DNA of 64,000 bases from the NCBI GenBank assembly GCA_911728435.2, contig OU452201.1, forward strand, positions 9,114,001 to 9,178,000, read 5' to 3'. The notes beneath the pieces were generated by a model. The model saw only the letters and a program-made list of their open reading frames with translations, searched no databases and was not told the DNA's origin. Of the stretch, positions 61,001 through 63,720 are shown piece after piece (the stretch's first letter is position 1; each line of letters starts with the position of its first letter). Source of the stretch: Apoderus coryli. Its lineage: Eukaryota; Arthropoda; Insecta; Coleoptera; Attelabidae. A program made the position numbers and the translations under genes.

Positions 61001-62849
61001 TTACTCCACCAAATAATGCCACTATCTCCACTACAGTGGTACCAACAATGCCAACAGTGGACTATCTCCCTCCGGACGCATGTGCCGCCACCTATAACAT
61101 GTACACAACGCCATATGCGCCAACTGCCACTGATCATAGTTTGTCTTCATATATGACGCATTCAAATTTCAACCACACCATCTATCCAAGTGCAACTGCA
61201 TTAGATAATCGGTATCTGACAGCGACCGACAACATATTCCATCAGTACCGCCCCTTAAGTACTTATTACCCTGAATATCATCATCATTCACCAACTAGTA
61301 CTTATGTCACTAATGGCTATTTAGAAATGTCAAGGTCACCGTATGACCCTACAGCTGCTGGTGCTAGTGCTGCCACCTACCGATCAGCAACAGTACTACC
61401 TGTCGCAGTTGATGACAAATTGTACAGTTGTCAACAAGTAGCAGCAGCTGCGGCTGCTGCGGCGGTAGATACTTCGAAATATGGCACTTACGACGTGAGC
61501 AGAGGTTATGTGATGCCGAACAACAAATGTTTAGATGTTTCAGCAGCTGCTGCTTGGCCGTACTCTGTTAGTCCATCTTCCGGGATTATACAACCGGTTC
61601 AGGTAATATAAATCTTTAATTCACATCATTCAATAAAATAATTTTGCAACATTTTCAAGATAGTCGATGAACAAAATTACCGACCGATAGACCCTCTTTC
61701 GACTTCATATTCACCCTTAAGAGTGTAGTGGTGGTTCCGAGTTTCATTTATAGTTATGAACTGTCGCAAAAAACTCATTTCGCTGAAACTGCTCTAACAG
61801 GAACTTGGAAATGGTAACGTGAATGTCTTCTTAATCCAAAGTGAGCAAACGCAACAACCAGCTATAGCTATGCATATCCAATTGCTCTCCTATTTCTCGA
61901 ATATTGATTTGACGATCGTCTGTAAACAAAGAGTCCAACTACGAAATAAAATAATCCAAAGGCACTAATGACGACTCGTTTAACAAAAACGTCTAATGAA
62001 ATGTTCCATCAATCAATATCTTTGATTCTTGTTTAAGAGCAATATTATAATGAAAAACAAAAAACTGATGTAATTGGTTTTAATATTCGTCACAACAGGT
62101 AATGAGTTCGACAGGTCACTTGGAATTGAAAAAACAGTCGCCCGAACCCCCGCTTCAACAACAACAACAACATGGAGGAATGATTACTCCAAAATTAGAG
62201 GATATCAAATCAGATAATGTGATAGTGATTCAAAACGAGAGCCCACACAGTATATCAATAGCTAGTTCGGTGACTCCGCAACATTTCTCGCCAGTATCGA
62301 ACAACAACAATAGTCAGGTAAGGCACATCATATTTTAAACAAATTTGTTTCTCTTGTGACAGTTAAACTATTTCTTGTTCATAGGATAACATGCCCAGAC
62401 AAACAGTTCTAATGTGGGGTTCACATCAAACTACGCTTACAGACGATCACTCACCTGTTGACGATCATCACACAATTCCAAACAATCATCATAGCTCCCA
62501 AACAGATTACCATCCACACTCGATGCCGACACCATCAATAGTTTCTTCTGTTAATAGTAGTTCAGCATCAGTGAATTGTTGTGGTAGCGTAGAATCACTG
62601 AAAAATTTAAGTGATATTGATCATCATCACCATAACCACCATGTGGAACTATGTAAATGGAATGCAACAAGCAATAGTAGTAGTAATGTTATTATTGAAA
62701 GTAGTATTGATGAGAATAACCAACATCAAGGTGGTAATAATAACAATAACAGTGAACCCGAAAGCCCGAATAACTCAAATAATGCTCATAATAATCATGT
62801 GAATAACCATCACAGTCATCATAATACCAGAGTTGTTATGGTTTTGTGA
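18885..62849 (+). CDS. ss: spineless / aryl hydrocarbon receptor orthologue (first coding exon not in window)
   Basis: A bHLH-PAS transcription factor; in insects Spineless pairs with Tango (ARNT) and specifies antenna, distal leg and bristle identity. Coding exons: 18885-19075, 55635-55738, 58085-58174, 58231-58440, 59987-60174, 60236-60342, 60398-60539, 60596-60851, 61000-61602, 62099-62317, 62385-62849. All ten junctions have GT and AG ends and keep frame, giving 857 residues after a split Ser codon. From the first whole codon: bHLH about 8-60, PAS-A about 95-200, PAS-B about 250-345, the conserved block [15 protein letters not shown] near 400, then Tyr/Ala-, Gln- and Asn/His-rich activation-type sequence. 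The protein matches Drosophila Spineless very closely to the end of PAS-B. No frameshift or stop is present, so the gene looks functional. The start codon and basic N-terminus were not found. Confidence 0.95.
19076..21941. other. first part of the 36.6 kb ss intron, no other gene
   Basis: Intronic AT-rich DNA. The only clear structure is a perfect hairpin at 20,187-20,215 with arms GGGATACTCAA and TTGAGTATCCC around a 7 nt loop. Short open frames on both strands have no recognisable motifs. Confidence 0.45.
20187..20215. repeat. perfect 11 bp hairpin
   Basis: GGGATACTCAA (20,187-20,197), loop CAATTTC, TTGAGTATCCC (20,205-20,215). No flanking element is recognised. It could be the end of a decayed transposon or chance. 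Confidence 0.7.
21942..22346. mobile_element. hAT-type MITE, 405 bp, with 8 bp target duplication
   Basis: The element starts CAGTGGCGGCTTGT at 21,942 and ends ACAAGCCGCCACTG at 22,346, a perfect 14 bp terminal inverted repeat of the hAT type. It is flanked on both sides by AACTTTAG (21,934-21,941 and 22,347-22,354), an exact 8 bp target-site duplication as hAT elements make. Subterminal motifs GATGAAGCGTG / CACGCTTCATC recur inside in both orientations, which may be transposase binding sites. There is no transposase frame, so it depended on an autonomous partner. The intact duplication suggests a fairly young insertion in the ss intron. Confidence 0.92.
22355..24839. other. ss intron, no recognised feature
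   Basis: AT-rich DNA without a supported gene. A transposon-end-like string ATACAGGGTGATACA lies near 23,106 with no partner found. Confidence 0.4.
24840..24960. promoter_or_regulatory. locally GC/CpG-rich island with E-boxes
   Basis: The string CATCGCGCGCCCGCCGTTCA near 24,907-24,926 stands out sharply in AT-rich surroundings. It is preceded by CAGCTG and followed by CAGGTG, both E-box cores. No coding frame or transposon similarity accounts for it. A regulatory element of ss or an unannotated transcription start is possible; nothing in the sequence proves either. Confidence 0.25.
25496..26067. repeat. foldback element, copy 1 (left arm missing)
   Basis: Contains an inverted repeat around AAATCGCCATAGTTTGGC (ending 25,519) and GCCAAATTATGGCG (25,730 to about 25,758) enclosing a 210 bp loop. 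To its right comes a tail, AAATAACAGCTAAAAATACT, then ATGTCAGAAATAAATAAAAA, then CCCATGCTTATCTTGGACA near 26,040-26,058. The same tail follows the copy at 39.4-40.3 kb. The outer left arm present in that copy is absent here. The loop lies in the opposite orientation relative to the shared tail. Confidence 0.8.
26068..27130. other. ss intron, no recognised feature
   Basis: AT-rich DNA. I see no gene or clear repeat. Confidence 0.4.
27132..27202. repeat. imperfect inverted repeat
   Basis: AACATGAAATGAC with TTTCCTAT on the left is mirrored by TAGGAAATGGTCATTTCATG on the right, around a roughly 25 bp centre. It may be a very short foldback element; no coding content. Confidence 0.6.
27545..28096. 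repeat. cluster of three perfect hairpins
   Basis: (1) CCACTAGTTGC / GCAACTAGTGG at 27,545-27,569, 3 nt loop. (2) CACAGATTTAATAGA / TCTATTAAATCTGTG at 27,749-27,786, 8 nt loop. (3) CCAAAGATTAAT / ATTAATCTTTGG at 28,066-28,096, 7 nt loop. Each stem is perfect. The third lies inside the inverted-repeat element that starts at 27,823. Their origin is unknown. Confidence 0.75.
27823..28792. mobile_element. non-autonomous element with ~110 bp terminal inverted repeats
   Basis: The left end TATAAAGAAATCTTCATTGA, with TAGATACTATTTCTAT following, is mirrored at the right by ATAGAAATAGTATCTAAGTC and TAATGAAGGTTTCTTTATA. Complementarity continues inward through CATTTTATGAGAAC and ACTGTTTTGG to about 27,930 on the left and 28,685 on the right, with scattered mismatches. 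About 750 bp of AT-rich, non-coding DNA separates the arms. The superfamily cannot be named because no target duplication is evident. Confidence 0.75.
28793..29777. other. ss intron, no recognised feature
   Basis: AT-rich DNA without a gene or repeat I can support. Confidence 0.4.
29778..30011 (+). CDS. unrecognised open reading frame with coding-like composition
   Basis: An open frame of 77 codons without a Met at its start runs from just after a stop at 29,775-29,777 to TAA at 30,009-30,011. It includes [20 protein letters not shown], then [20 protein letters not shown] and [13 protein letters not shown]. It is clearly less AT-rich than its surroundings, and the amino-acid mix looks like real protein. 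A pyrimidine-rich run ending CAG (29,771-29,773) lies just upstream and could be a splice acceptor, but the frame after it would meet the stop. I do not recognise the family. It could be a fragment of a transposon protein or a captured exon. Confidence 0.35.
   Translation, partial: AALKSLIVSETSSPVVRKNELIWAYELADGIVMCICDSIREIPRPENRKVLCVRPKPCVNLSVLNAWAEEQLSDMLP
30012..31411. other. ss intron; AT-rich short repeats
   Basis: No gene. At 30,650-30,731 the unit ATTTATTAATAAATAAATAA occurs twice with self-complementary arms, making an AT-rich cruciform-prone stretch. Confidence 0.4.
31412..32040 (-). pseudogene. decayed DD41D-type Tc/mariner-superfamily transposase
   Basis: Read from the right: [20 protein letters not shown] (first catalytic Asp, FSD), [34 protein letters not shown]. 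After a frameshift near 31,690 comes [20 protein letters not shown] (second Asp), then [20 protein letters not shown] (third Asp). The spacing is 40 residues, one short of DD41D, with an apparent one-residue loss in IGRGPYNW. The HTH N-terminus is missing. The protein resembles that of the intact element at 34.9-37.0 kb but is not a close copy. Confidence 0.82.
32597..32651 (+). pseudogene. tiny transposase relic with third catalytic Asp motif
   Basis: The frame reads [18 protein letters not shown], a damaged [17 protein letters not shown] motif of Tc/mariner-superfamily transposases. It is on the opposite strand from the relic just upstream, so it is a separate insertion or an inverted piece. 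Only about 18 codons remain. Confidence 0.6.
32652..33435. other. ss intron, no recognised feature
   Basis: No gene or repeat supported. The short open frame at 32,686-32,922 looks like chance. Confidence 0.35.
33436..33966 (+). pseudogene. pogo/Tigger-type transposase C-terminal fragment, catalytic Asp lost
   Basis: An open frame reads [25 protein letters not shown], then [20 protein letters not shown] and a helical tail with an acidic [12 protein letters not shown]. This is the DDE_1 core of pogo/Tigger transposases from the second catalytic Asp (IDNCCAH) onward. In the family the third Asp lies in LQPxDQG; here the codon reads His (QPMHQG), so the protein cannot be active as a transposase. 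The N-terminal CENP-B-type HTH and the first Asp are missing. The 170-codon frame is nonetheless intact. Confidence 0.82.
33967..34933. other. ss intron, no recognised feature
   Basis: AT-rich DNA; no gene supported. A GC-rich patch CTCAGCGCCGGCTAGACCGG lies near 34,208. Confidence 0.35.
34936..37021 (-). mobile_element. apparently complete DD41D Tc/mariner-superfamily transposon with ~362 bp TIRs
   Basis: Left terminal repeat 34,936-35,297 and right terminal repeat 36,659-37,021 are nearly identical inverted copies, beginning CAGGG and GGTCCAACGAAAAGTTTGCA (left lacks one T). Both ends abut TA (34,934-34,935 and 37,022-37,023), the usual target duplication of this superfamily. The only gene is the transposase on the - strand. 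The TIRs include a GC-rich AACCCCCTAGCGGGGGTGAG. TIRs this long are unusual for mariners, though Tc3-like elements have them. Near-identity of the arms and the intact gene argue for recent activity. Confidence 0.92.
35379..36491 (-). CDS. DD41D transposase, full length
   Basis: 370 codons from the first ATG; the second Met ([17 protein letters not shown], starting about 36,452) is the more likely start because homologous proteins begin there, giving 357 aa. Order: an N-terminal HTH ([17 protein letters not shown]), a second HTH with [20 protein letters not shown], first Asp in [13 protein letters not shown], second in [12 protein letters not shown], third in [17 protein letters not shown]. 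Exactly 41 residues lie between the second and third Asp. It closes with NVRNIFEQ and NGSHFQHLL. No stop or frameshift. It should bind the terminal repeats of its own element and catalyse cut-and-paste transposition. Confidence 0.92.
   Translation of the reverse strand: MVASQVILLLPYKMIYSILERVEIVKLYFQNNSSARLTARLFNERHPDKNVNDVYVGKLVKKFVDTGSVCNVKHQPQKPIRNEAVEVAVLGHVEMDHSQSTRQLAEASGISGSSIIRILKAYKFHPYKIKLVQELNEDDPDRRLQFCEAMSQRLIEDPQLLFNICFSDECTFYLNGAVNRHNCRYWDDSNPHLFREVHTQYPQKINVWCGILGNHIIGPLFIPGNLTGEVYLNMLEDTIDPLITQIIEDDQNHTADRLYFQQDGAPPHYVAPVRQFLDDRFPGRWIGRRGPIEWPARSPDLSPLDFFLWGHLKNKCFATKPESIEDLRQRITEECRNITPDMLQNVRNIFEQNLYYCMESNGSHFQHLLM
37024..37559. other. ss intron, no recognised feature
   Basis: No gene or repeat supported. 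Confidence 0.35.
37560..37685 (+). mobile_element. LINE 3' end (UTR and ATT tail only)
   Basis: A GC-richer segment (GGAGGCTCAGCCTCAACTTC) leads to CACACAATAAAGTC and (ATT)n ending about 37,685, matching the tail type of the window's LINEs. No RT sequence is present. The 5' limit is uncertain. Confidence 0.55.
37850..37960 (+). repeat. possible tRNA-derived SINE relic
   Basis: TTGGCTTATGTGTCAACGTT resembles a box A region, and AGGTTGCGAGTTCAAAACTG about 45 bp later resembles box B of a tRNA-type Pol III promoter; the spacing fits. T-rich and (ATT)n-like sequence follows. No full tRNA cloverleaf is formed, so it is not a tRNA gene. Confidence 0.4.
38128..38213. repeat. tandem duplication, 43 bp unit x2
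   Basis: The unit beginning CTTTCTTTCATTAATAGAGA and ending near ATGTATCGATATA occurs at 38,128-38,170 and 38,171-38,213 with a few differences. A simple local duplication. Confidence 0.8.
38214..39418. other. ss intron, no recognised feature
   Basis: AT-rich DNA with no supported gene or repeat. Confidence 0.35.
39419..40270. repeat. foldback element, copy 2 (complete palindrome plus tail)
   Basis: The left arm (39,419-39,582) pairs with the right arm (39,792-40,056). The inner 29 bp (39,554-39,582 and 39,792-39,820) are a perfect inverted repeat containing AAATCGCCATAGTTTGGC. Outer pairing includes AAGCACTATCTTCTTACTTT on the left with its complement near 40,010-40,045 on the right. The right arm carries an extra insertion of about 100 bp near 39,880-39,975. 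The loop is 209 bp. The tail from about 40,057 to 40,270 is shared with copy 1. Confidence 0.82.
40271..42360. other. ss intron; short relatives of the 44.4 kb element
   Basis: No gene. At 41,313-41,345 and 41,583-41,630 the - strand carries GCCACAAAATTATTT preceded by a CCG-containing string, as at the end of the element at 44,410. The second copy also has GTCAGTATCTGTCG, the sequence spanning the cleavage site of the 44.5 kb hammerhead. The - strand open frame at 41,303-41,497 matches nothing I recognise. Confidence 0.45.
42361..42625. repeat. foldback element with ~90 bp imperfect arms
   Basis: The left arm (about 42,361-42,450) and right arm (about 42,535-42,625) are inverted copies with roughly one mismatch in five: CAAAGCTT, TCTTATTCCATCAT and AACATCC are mirrored. 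An 80 bp spacer separates them. Each arm holds a hammerhead-like motif: intact on the + strand in the right arm, damaged on the - strand in the left arm (CTAATGA for CTGATGA at 42,411-42,417). Confidence 0.75.
42559..42604 (+). ncRNA. hammerhead-like motif (variant with extra U)
   Basis: Helix I 5' strand AGACCA (42,559-42,564); CTGATGA (42,565-42,571); unpaired T; helix II GGAATA... with TATTCT, six to seven pairs; GAAA (42,589-42,592); minimal helix III in ACACGT; triplet GTA (42,596-42,598), an allowed NUH; helix I 3' strand TGGTTT (42,599-42,604), pairing with AGACCA through one G-U. Same plan as the motifs at 9,626 and 18,695. Confidence 0.5.
42626..43269. other. ss intron, no recognised feature
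   Basis: The frame at 42,786-43,232 is long for this AT-rich DNA (148 codons) but has no motif I recognise and a low-complexity composition; I do not call it a gene. Confidence 0.35.
43270..43395 (+). promoter_or_regulatory. CpG-rich island with an RFX X-box and a possible first exon
   Basis: A sharply CpG-rich patch (GACGTCCGTCGCGACGGAAG near 43,303-43,322) contains GTTGTTATGGCAAC at 43,350-43,363, matching 12 of 14 positions of the RFX X-box consensus GTTNCCATGGNAAC. An ATG inside it (43,356) opens [12 protein letters not shown] and runs to a good donor, G|GTAAGC at 43,391/43,392. The phase does not fit the next ss exon, which would give an immediate stop. It may be the promoter and first exon of a nested or alternative transcript, or just a regulatory island. 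Confidence 0.35.
43396..44409. other. ss intron, no recognised feature
   Basis: No gene or repeat supported. Confidence 0.35.
44410..44580 (-). mobile_element. small non-autonomous element with hammerhead ribozyme at its 5' side
   Basis: Read on the - strand, the hammerhead (44,573-44,526) is followed by about 110 bp of GC-richer DNA (CCTCGGTCCGGTTCTATTGA, GACTGGGGCCCTGC) and ends near GTCCGCTTTGCCATTAAATT. The end, and the stretch spanning the ribozyme cleavage site, recur in shorter form at 41.3 and 41.6 kb, so this is a dispersed family. There is no coding capacity. Size and ribozyme content are reminiscent of retrozymes or ribozyme-bearing SINE-like elements. Borders are not well defined. 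Confidence 0.5.
44526..44573 (-). ncRNA. candidate type I hammerhead ribozyme with canonical core
   Basis: On the - strand: helix I 5' strand GGTACT (44,573-44,568); CTGACGA (44,567-44,561); helix II GCTC/GAAC (44,560-44,557; 44,549-44,546) with loop ATAACAA and one C·A mismatch; GAAA (44,545-44,542); helix III ACG/CGT closing AATT; cleavage triplet GTC ending 44,532; helix I 3' strand AGTATC (44,531-44,526), pairing fully with GGTACT (one G-U). Every invariant core nucleotide of the hammerhead is present, and there is no extra base. Self-cleavage would be predicted between 44,532 and 44,531. One G-to-A change explains the helix II mismatch. Confidence 0.7.
44581..46196. other. ss intron, no recognised gene
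   Basis: AT-rich DNA. Minor features: three TAGGG units near 44,946 and a GC-rich patch (GGCCAGGAGGGGGGCCTGAG) near 45,440. No gene supported. Confidence 0.4.
46197..46226 (+). ncRNA. degenerate hammerhead-like motif
   Basis: CTGATGATGGACCTATATGT then CCAAAAC repeats the 9,626 motif (CTGATGATGGACGTATGTGT, CCGAAAC) with GAAA changed to AAAA and the flanking helix I pairing lost. Helix II GGAC/GTCC is kept. It lies about 50 bp upstream of a LINE fragment, as the 9,626 motif lies about 135 bp upstream of another. Confidence 0.5.
46250..47557 (+). mobile_element. Jockey-superfamily LINE, RT to (ATT)n tail, nearly intact frame
   Basis: 5'-truncated. [19 protein letters not shown], then [15 protein letters not shown], a TGA where Gly of SGVPQG is expected (about 46,470), [34 protein letters not shown] with the YADD box, [20 protein letters not shown]. 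One frameshift near 46,800-46,900 leads to a 201-codon frame: [50 protein letters not shown]. The 3' UTR ends GCTCTGTAAATGGAA … AATAAAGCT(ATT)n at 47,557. Only one stop and one frameshift: the best-preserved of this family in the window. Confidence 0.9.
47558..48954. other. ss intron, no recognised gene
   Basis: A transposon-end-like string ATACAGGGTACCCCAAAGTC at 47,815 has no partner that I found. No gene supported. Confidence 0.35.
48955..49746 (-). mobile_element. remnant of a Tc/mariner-superfamily element
   Basis: The left end CCGGGTGTACAGATAAG (after TA, 48,953-48,954) and right end AAACACCCTG (before TA, 49,747-49,748) give a weak terminal inverted repeat. Inside is a transposase HTH relic on the - strand. 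Borders are tentative; the protein relic is better supported. Confidence 0.5.
49420..49584 (-). pseudogene. transposase HTH-domain fragment
   Basis: 54 codons and a stop: [55 protein letters not shown]. The STVWRILK…LLHPxHxQRVQxLxPxDxxxRxxFC pattern is the second HTH and linker of the transposase type found decayed at 31.4 kb, for which this is the missing region. The catalytic domain is absent. Confidence 0.75.
49749..51199. other. ss intron, no recognised gene
   Basis: AT-rich DNA. The frame 50,203-50,451 is Lys/Glu-rich at its end but matches nothing I know. Confidence 0.35.
51195..51230 (-). ncRNA. weak hammerhead-like motif
   Basis: On the - strand: CTGAAGA (51,228-51,222), one unpaired A, perfect helix II GACAAAA/TTTTGTC around ACTA, GAAA (51,202-51,199), then CGTC. 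Helix I pairing is only two base pairs, and helix III would be one pair. Same layout as the stronger motifs but poorly closed. Confidence 0.3.
51469..51504. repeat. perfect 16 bp hairpin
   Basis: AGCAATAAAGGAGCAT (51,469-51,484), loop CTAT, ATGCTCCTTTATTGCT (51,489-51,504). On the - strand it begins at the stop codon of the small frame 51,607-51,497, so it could act as a 3' end hairpin of that frame's transcript. Confidence 0.8.
51497..51607 (-). CDS. unrecognised 36-codon frame ending in a hairpin
   Basis: ATG with A at -3 opens [20 protein letters not shown], then [16 protein letters not shown] and TAA. The acidic, helical composition looks like the start of a transposon-encoded or regulatory protein, but it is too short to assign and no second exon was found. 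Confidence 0.25.
   Translation of the reverse strand: MEVAILEGLNMDEFEDAVILNILNHGAEDLHLLHQQ
51608..52188. other. possible promoter region of the THAP exon
   Basis: No coding feature. GCCGCCATTATG near 51,979 is a good YY1/Pho-type site about 200 bp upstream of the THAP start codon. Confidence 0.3.
52189..52289 (+). CDS. first exon of a THAP-domain protein
   Basis: ATG 52,189 opens [20 protein letters not shown] then [13 protein letters not shown] and ends with AG|GTGAGT, a consensus donor, in the same phase as the THAP exon at 16,083. The two Cys and FFRFPKDP are the N-terminal half of a THAP (C2CH) zinc finger, a DNA-binding domain of P-type transposases and of host genes. A possible continuation lies at about 53,470-53,545. 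Whether this is a host gene nested in the ss intron or a P-type relic is open. Confidence 0.6.
52290..53469. other. no recognised coding exon
   Basis: Contains AAAATGGCGGCATCTTACGT near 53,318, a YY1/Pho-like site next to a CRE-like TTACGTCA; could be promoter-like. No acceptor plus THAP continuation was found here. Confidence 0.3.
53470..53545 (+). pseudogene. possible second half of a THAP domain with stop
   Basis: One frame reads CHVHFSE, a TGA, then [18 protein letters not shown]. CxxHFSxxxF is the end of a THAP finger (…ICSxHFxxxDF). The internal stop and short length suggest a decayed exon, possibly belonging to the exon at 52,189. Confidence 0.35.
53919..54075 (-). pseudogene. RTE-type LINE 3' end fragment
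   Basis: On the - strand [11 protein letters not shown] is followed, after a frameshift, by [39 protein letters not shown] and a stop at 53,919. This is the C-terminal signature of RTE-like LINEs of insects (WLRNIRxWTG…RxAxDRxxFxxIV). Only about 50 codons remain. It is the only such element seen in this window. Confidence 0.75.
54254..54492. repeat. direct repeat, ~74 bp units 166 bp apart
   Basis: CATTAAG, then TTTCTTAGGTCTTGATTAGG, TCCTGTATGATAGCGTCCTA and TACCA.ACCAAGG occur at 54,254-54,327 and 54,420-54,492. Just upstream, TTCTGGTAGCTCGC occurs twice (near 54,184 and 54,205). A small complex of local duplications, perhaps a satellite-like seed; no coding. Confidence 0.8.
54493..55634. 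other. end of the large ss intron, no recognised feature
   Basis: GC content rises slightly at 54,550-54,900, but no gene is supported. Confidence 0.35.
55635..55738 (+). CDS. ss: ss exon: linker between bHLH and PAS-A
   Basis: Acceptor TTTTGTTACAG. The first two bases complete Val, then [20 protein letters not shown] and DGEMFLQ, ending at 55,738 before GTAAAA. Starts the conserved VVMHKDKED stretch of Spineless; the middle is shorter than in Drosophila, which has a His run here. Confidence 0.92.
55739..58084. other. ss intron 2.3 kb, no recognised feature
   Basis: AT-rich DNA without a supported gene. Confidence 0.4.
58085..58174 (+). CDS. ss: ss exon: start of PAS-A
   Basis: 30 whole codons: [20 protein letters not shown] then [14 protein letters not shown] beta strands; phase 0 at both ends. 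A 56 bp intron follows. Confidence 0.95.
58231..58440 (+). CDS. ss: ss exon: PAS-A core
   Basis: 70 codons starting [20 protein letters not shown], with [20 protein letters not shown] at the end. Phase 0 at both ends, donor GTAAGA. Nearly identical to the Drosophila domain, except a variable stretch [15 protein letters not shown]. Confidence 0.95.
58666..59775 (+). mobile_element. 5'-truncated LINE in sense orientation inside an ss intron
   Basis: Opens in the RT palm: [19 protein letters not shown] with the YADD box near 58,700, followed without any stop by [53 protein letters not shown] and a C-terminal [18 protein letters not shown], ending TAG at 59,528-59,530. A different family from the other LINEs in the window. 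The 3' UTR carries AATAAA at 59,743 and a TATATTA-rich tail. The uninterrupted 270-codon frame suggests a young insertion. Confidence 0.88.
59987..60174 (+). CDS. ss: ss exon: PAS-A end to PAS-B start
   Basis: [20 protein letters not shown], then [20 protein letters not shown] and [17 protein letters not shown]. Ends two bases into an Arg codon before GTAAGT. Very close to Drosophila Spineless. Confidence 0.95.
60236..60342 (+). CDS. ss: ss exon: PAS-B
   Basis: Completes the Arg codon, then [20 protein letters not shown] and [15 protein letters not shown]; ends with one base of a Leu codon before GTAAGT. Flanked by 61 and 55 bp introns. Confidence 0.95.
60398..60539 (+). CDS. ss: ss exon: PAS-B end
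   Basis: [40 protein letters not shown] and STHRPL. The [14 protein letters not shown] strand is the ligand-domain end shared with AhR. Ends two bases into a Met codon before GTAAGT. Confidence 0.95.
60596..60851 (+). CDS. ss: ss exon: post-PAS conserved block
   Basis: [20 protein letters not shown] leads to a Ser/Thr-rich spacer, then [20 protein letters not shown], a basic conserved block of Spineless/AhR of insects, and a Ser run. Ends CAG|GTAGGT in phase 0. Confidence 0.94.
61000..61602 (+). CDS. ss: ss exon: Tyr/Ala-rich C-terminal region
   Basis: 201 codons. Many Tyr, Thr, Ser and Pro, a HHH cluster and two Ala runs ([11 protein letters not shown] and [11 protein letters not shown]). 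Low-complexity activation-type sequence with no folded domain visible. Phase 0 at both ends. Confidence 0.9.
61603..62098. other. ss intron with a possible transposase relic
   Basis: 496 bp. The - strand around 61,790-61,920 is slightly richer in GC than its flanks but gives no clear protein. Confidence 0.3.
62099..62317 (+). CDS. ss: ss exon: Gln-rich segment
   Basis: 73 codons: [20 protein letters not shown] then QQQQ, an acidic stretch [19 protein letters not shown] and SNNNNSQ. The KLEDIK pattern resembles a SUMO-attachment consensus (hydrophobic-K-x-E is only partly met, so weak). Acceptor ACAACAG, donor GTAAGG. Confidence 0.88.
62385..62849 (+). CDS. ss: ss last coding exon: Asn/His-rich C-terminus
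   Basis: 154 codons and [23 protein letters not shown] leads into His/Asn/Ser-rich low-complexity sequence with HHHHNHH and NNNNNSE clusters. The end RVVMVL follows directly on a HHSHHN stretch. Repeat-coded segments (CAT/CAC, AAT/AAC) are likely length-variable. Confidence 0.88.
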   Translation, partial: DNMPRQTVLMWGSHQTTLTDDHSPVDDHHTIPNNHHSSQTDYHPHSMPTPSIVSSVNSSSASVNCCGSVESLKNLSDIDHHHHNHHVELCKWNATSNSSSNVIIESSIDENNQHQGGNNNNNSEPESPNNSNNAHNNHVNNHHSHHNTRVVMVL

Positions 62850-63720
62850 TAAATCATAAAATCGTTATTATTTGTGATACATATTTCATTGTTATAAAAT
62901 ATTTAAAGTGCTTAAAATTATAGTTTTGGTCCCATAAACATGGATGCTATATACTATAAATATAATTATTGTATAATTTAATTTCAGAATTCCAAATGTG
63001 AAAAAGTCGCACTGAATAATTAACGATTTTAACGATTTATACCAACCTCCTAATAACGGTTACCAAGTTAAAAATATACCCTTGTCCGTATAGCCTTTAA
63101 TAATGTAATATTACATTTTTAACTTAATATCATAGAATAATTGACTTGAGTCTATTATTATATGTTAATTTTTTACAAAAATTAATGAAATCCTTATAAT
63201 CTTCCGACTTGCAAATTGTTTAGTTTAAAAAAGCAATTAAATTGAACATGATTATTACACAAGTTTTAAGTCTTCGAAATCAACAATTTGTACAGTTTTA
63301 AAAGTAAAATACTTCAAAAAATAGTAGTGTAATCTTTTAGAGTTAATAAAATATTTTTCAAAATAGCTAAAATTAAATTAATTTTGGTGCTTTTTGTTTA
63401 AATTATGTATATCTTATACAACCTATATAAGGTGTTTTTTTGTTTATTTTTATTTTGTTATTTAGTTTTTAATTTTCGTTGTTTGACGGTATAAGTATTT
63501 TCTAGTCATTGCAAAATATATTGTAAATCAGTGTATTTTGTATTTTTGTACATATCAAATTTTTTTTTTATTTATGTTATAACAGTTAATTTAGAAAAAT
63601 TATATTACAATAGTGGTCGTCCGATTGTATTTATTTTTATGTGTAAAAATTTATTAAGAATATTGTCAATAGGAAAATAAAATAATTAATGTGAAAAATA
63701 AAAGTTATCTTGATCTTGAA
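62850..63720 (+). other. ss: ss 3' UTR
   Basis: AT-rich sequence after the stop with several AATAAA signals: 63,345-63,350, 63,676-63,681 and 63,697-63,702. The last pair is close together and is followed by TTATCTTGATCTTGAATTTG, making an end near 63,720 likely. Confidence 0.6.

Noticed and set aside
62611..62802. Ile/Met-rich frame in the last ss exon
   Set aside because: An off-frame reading of the Asn/His repeats of ss.
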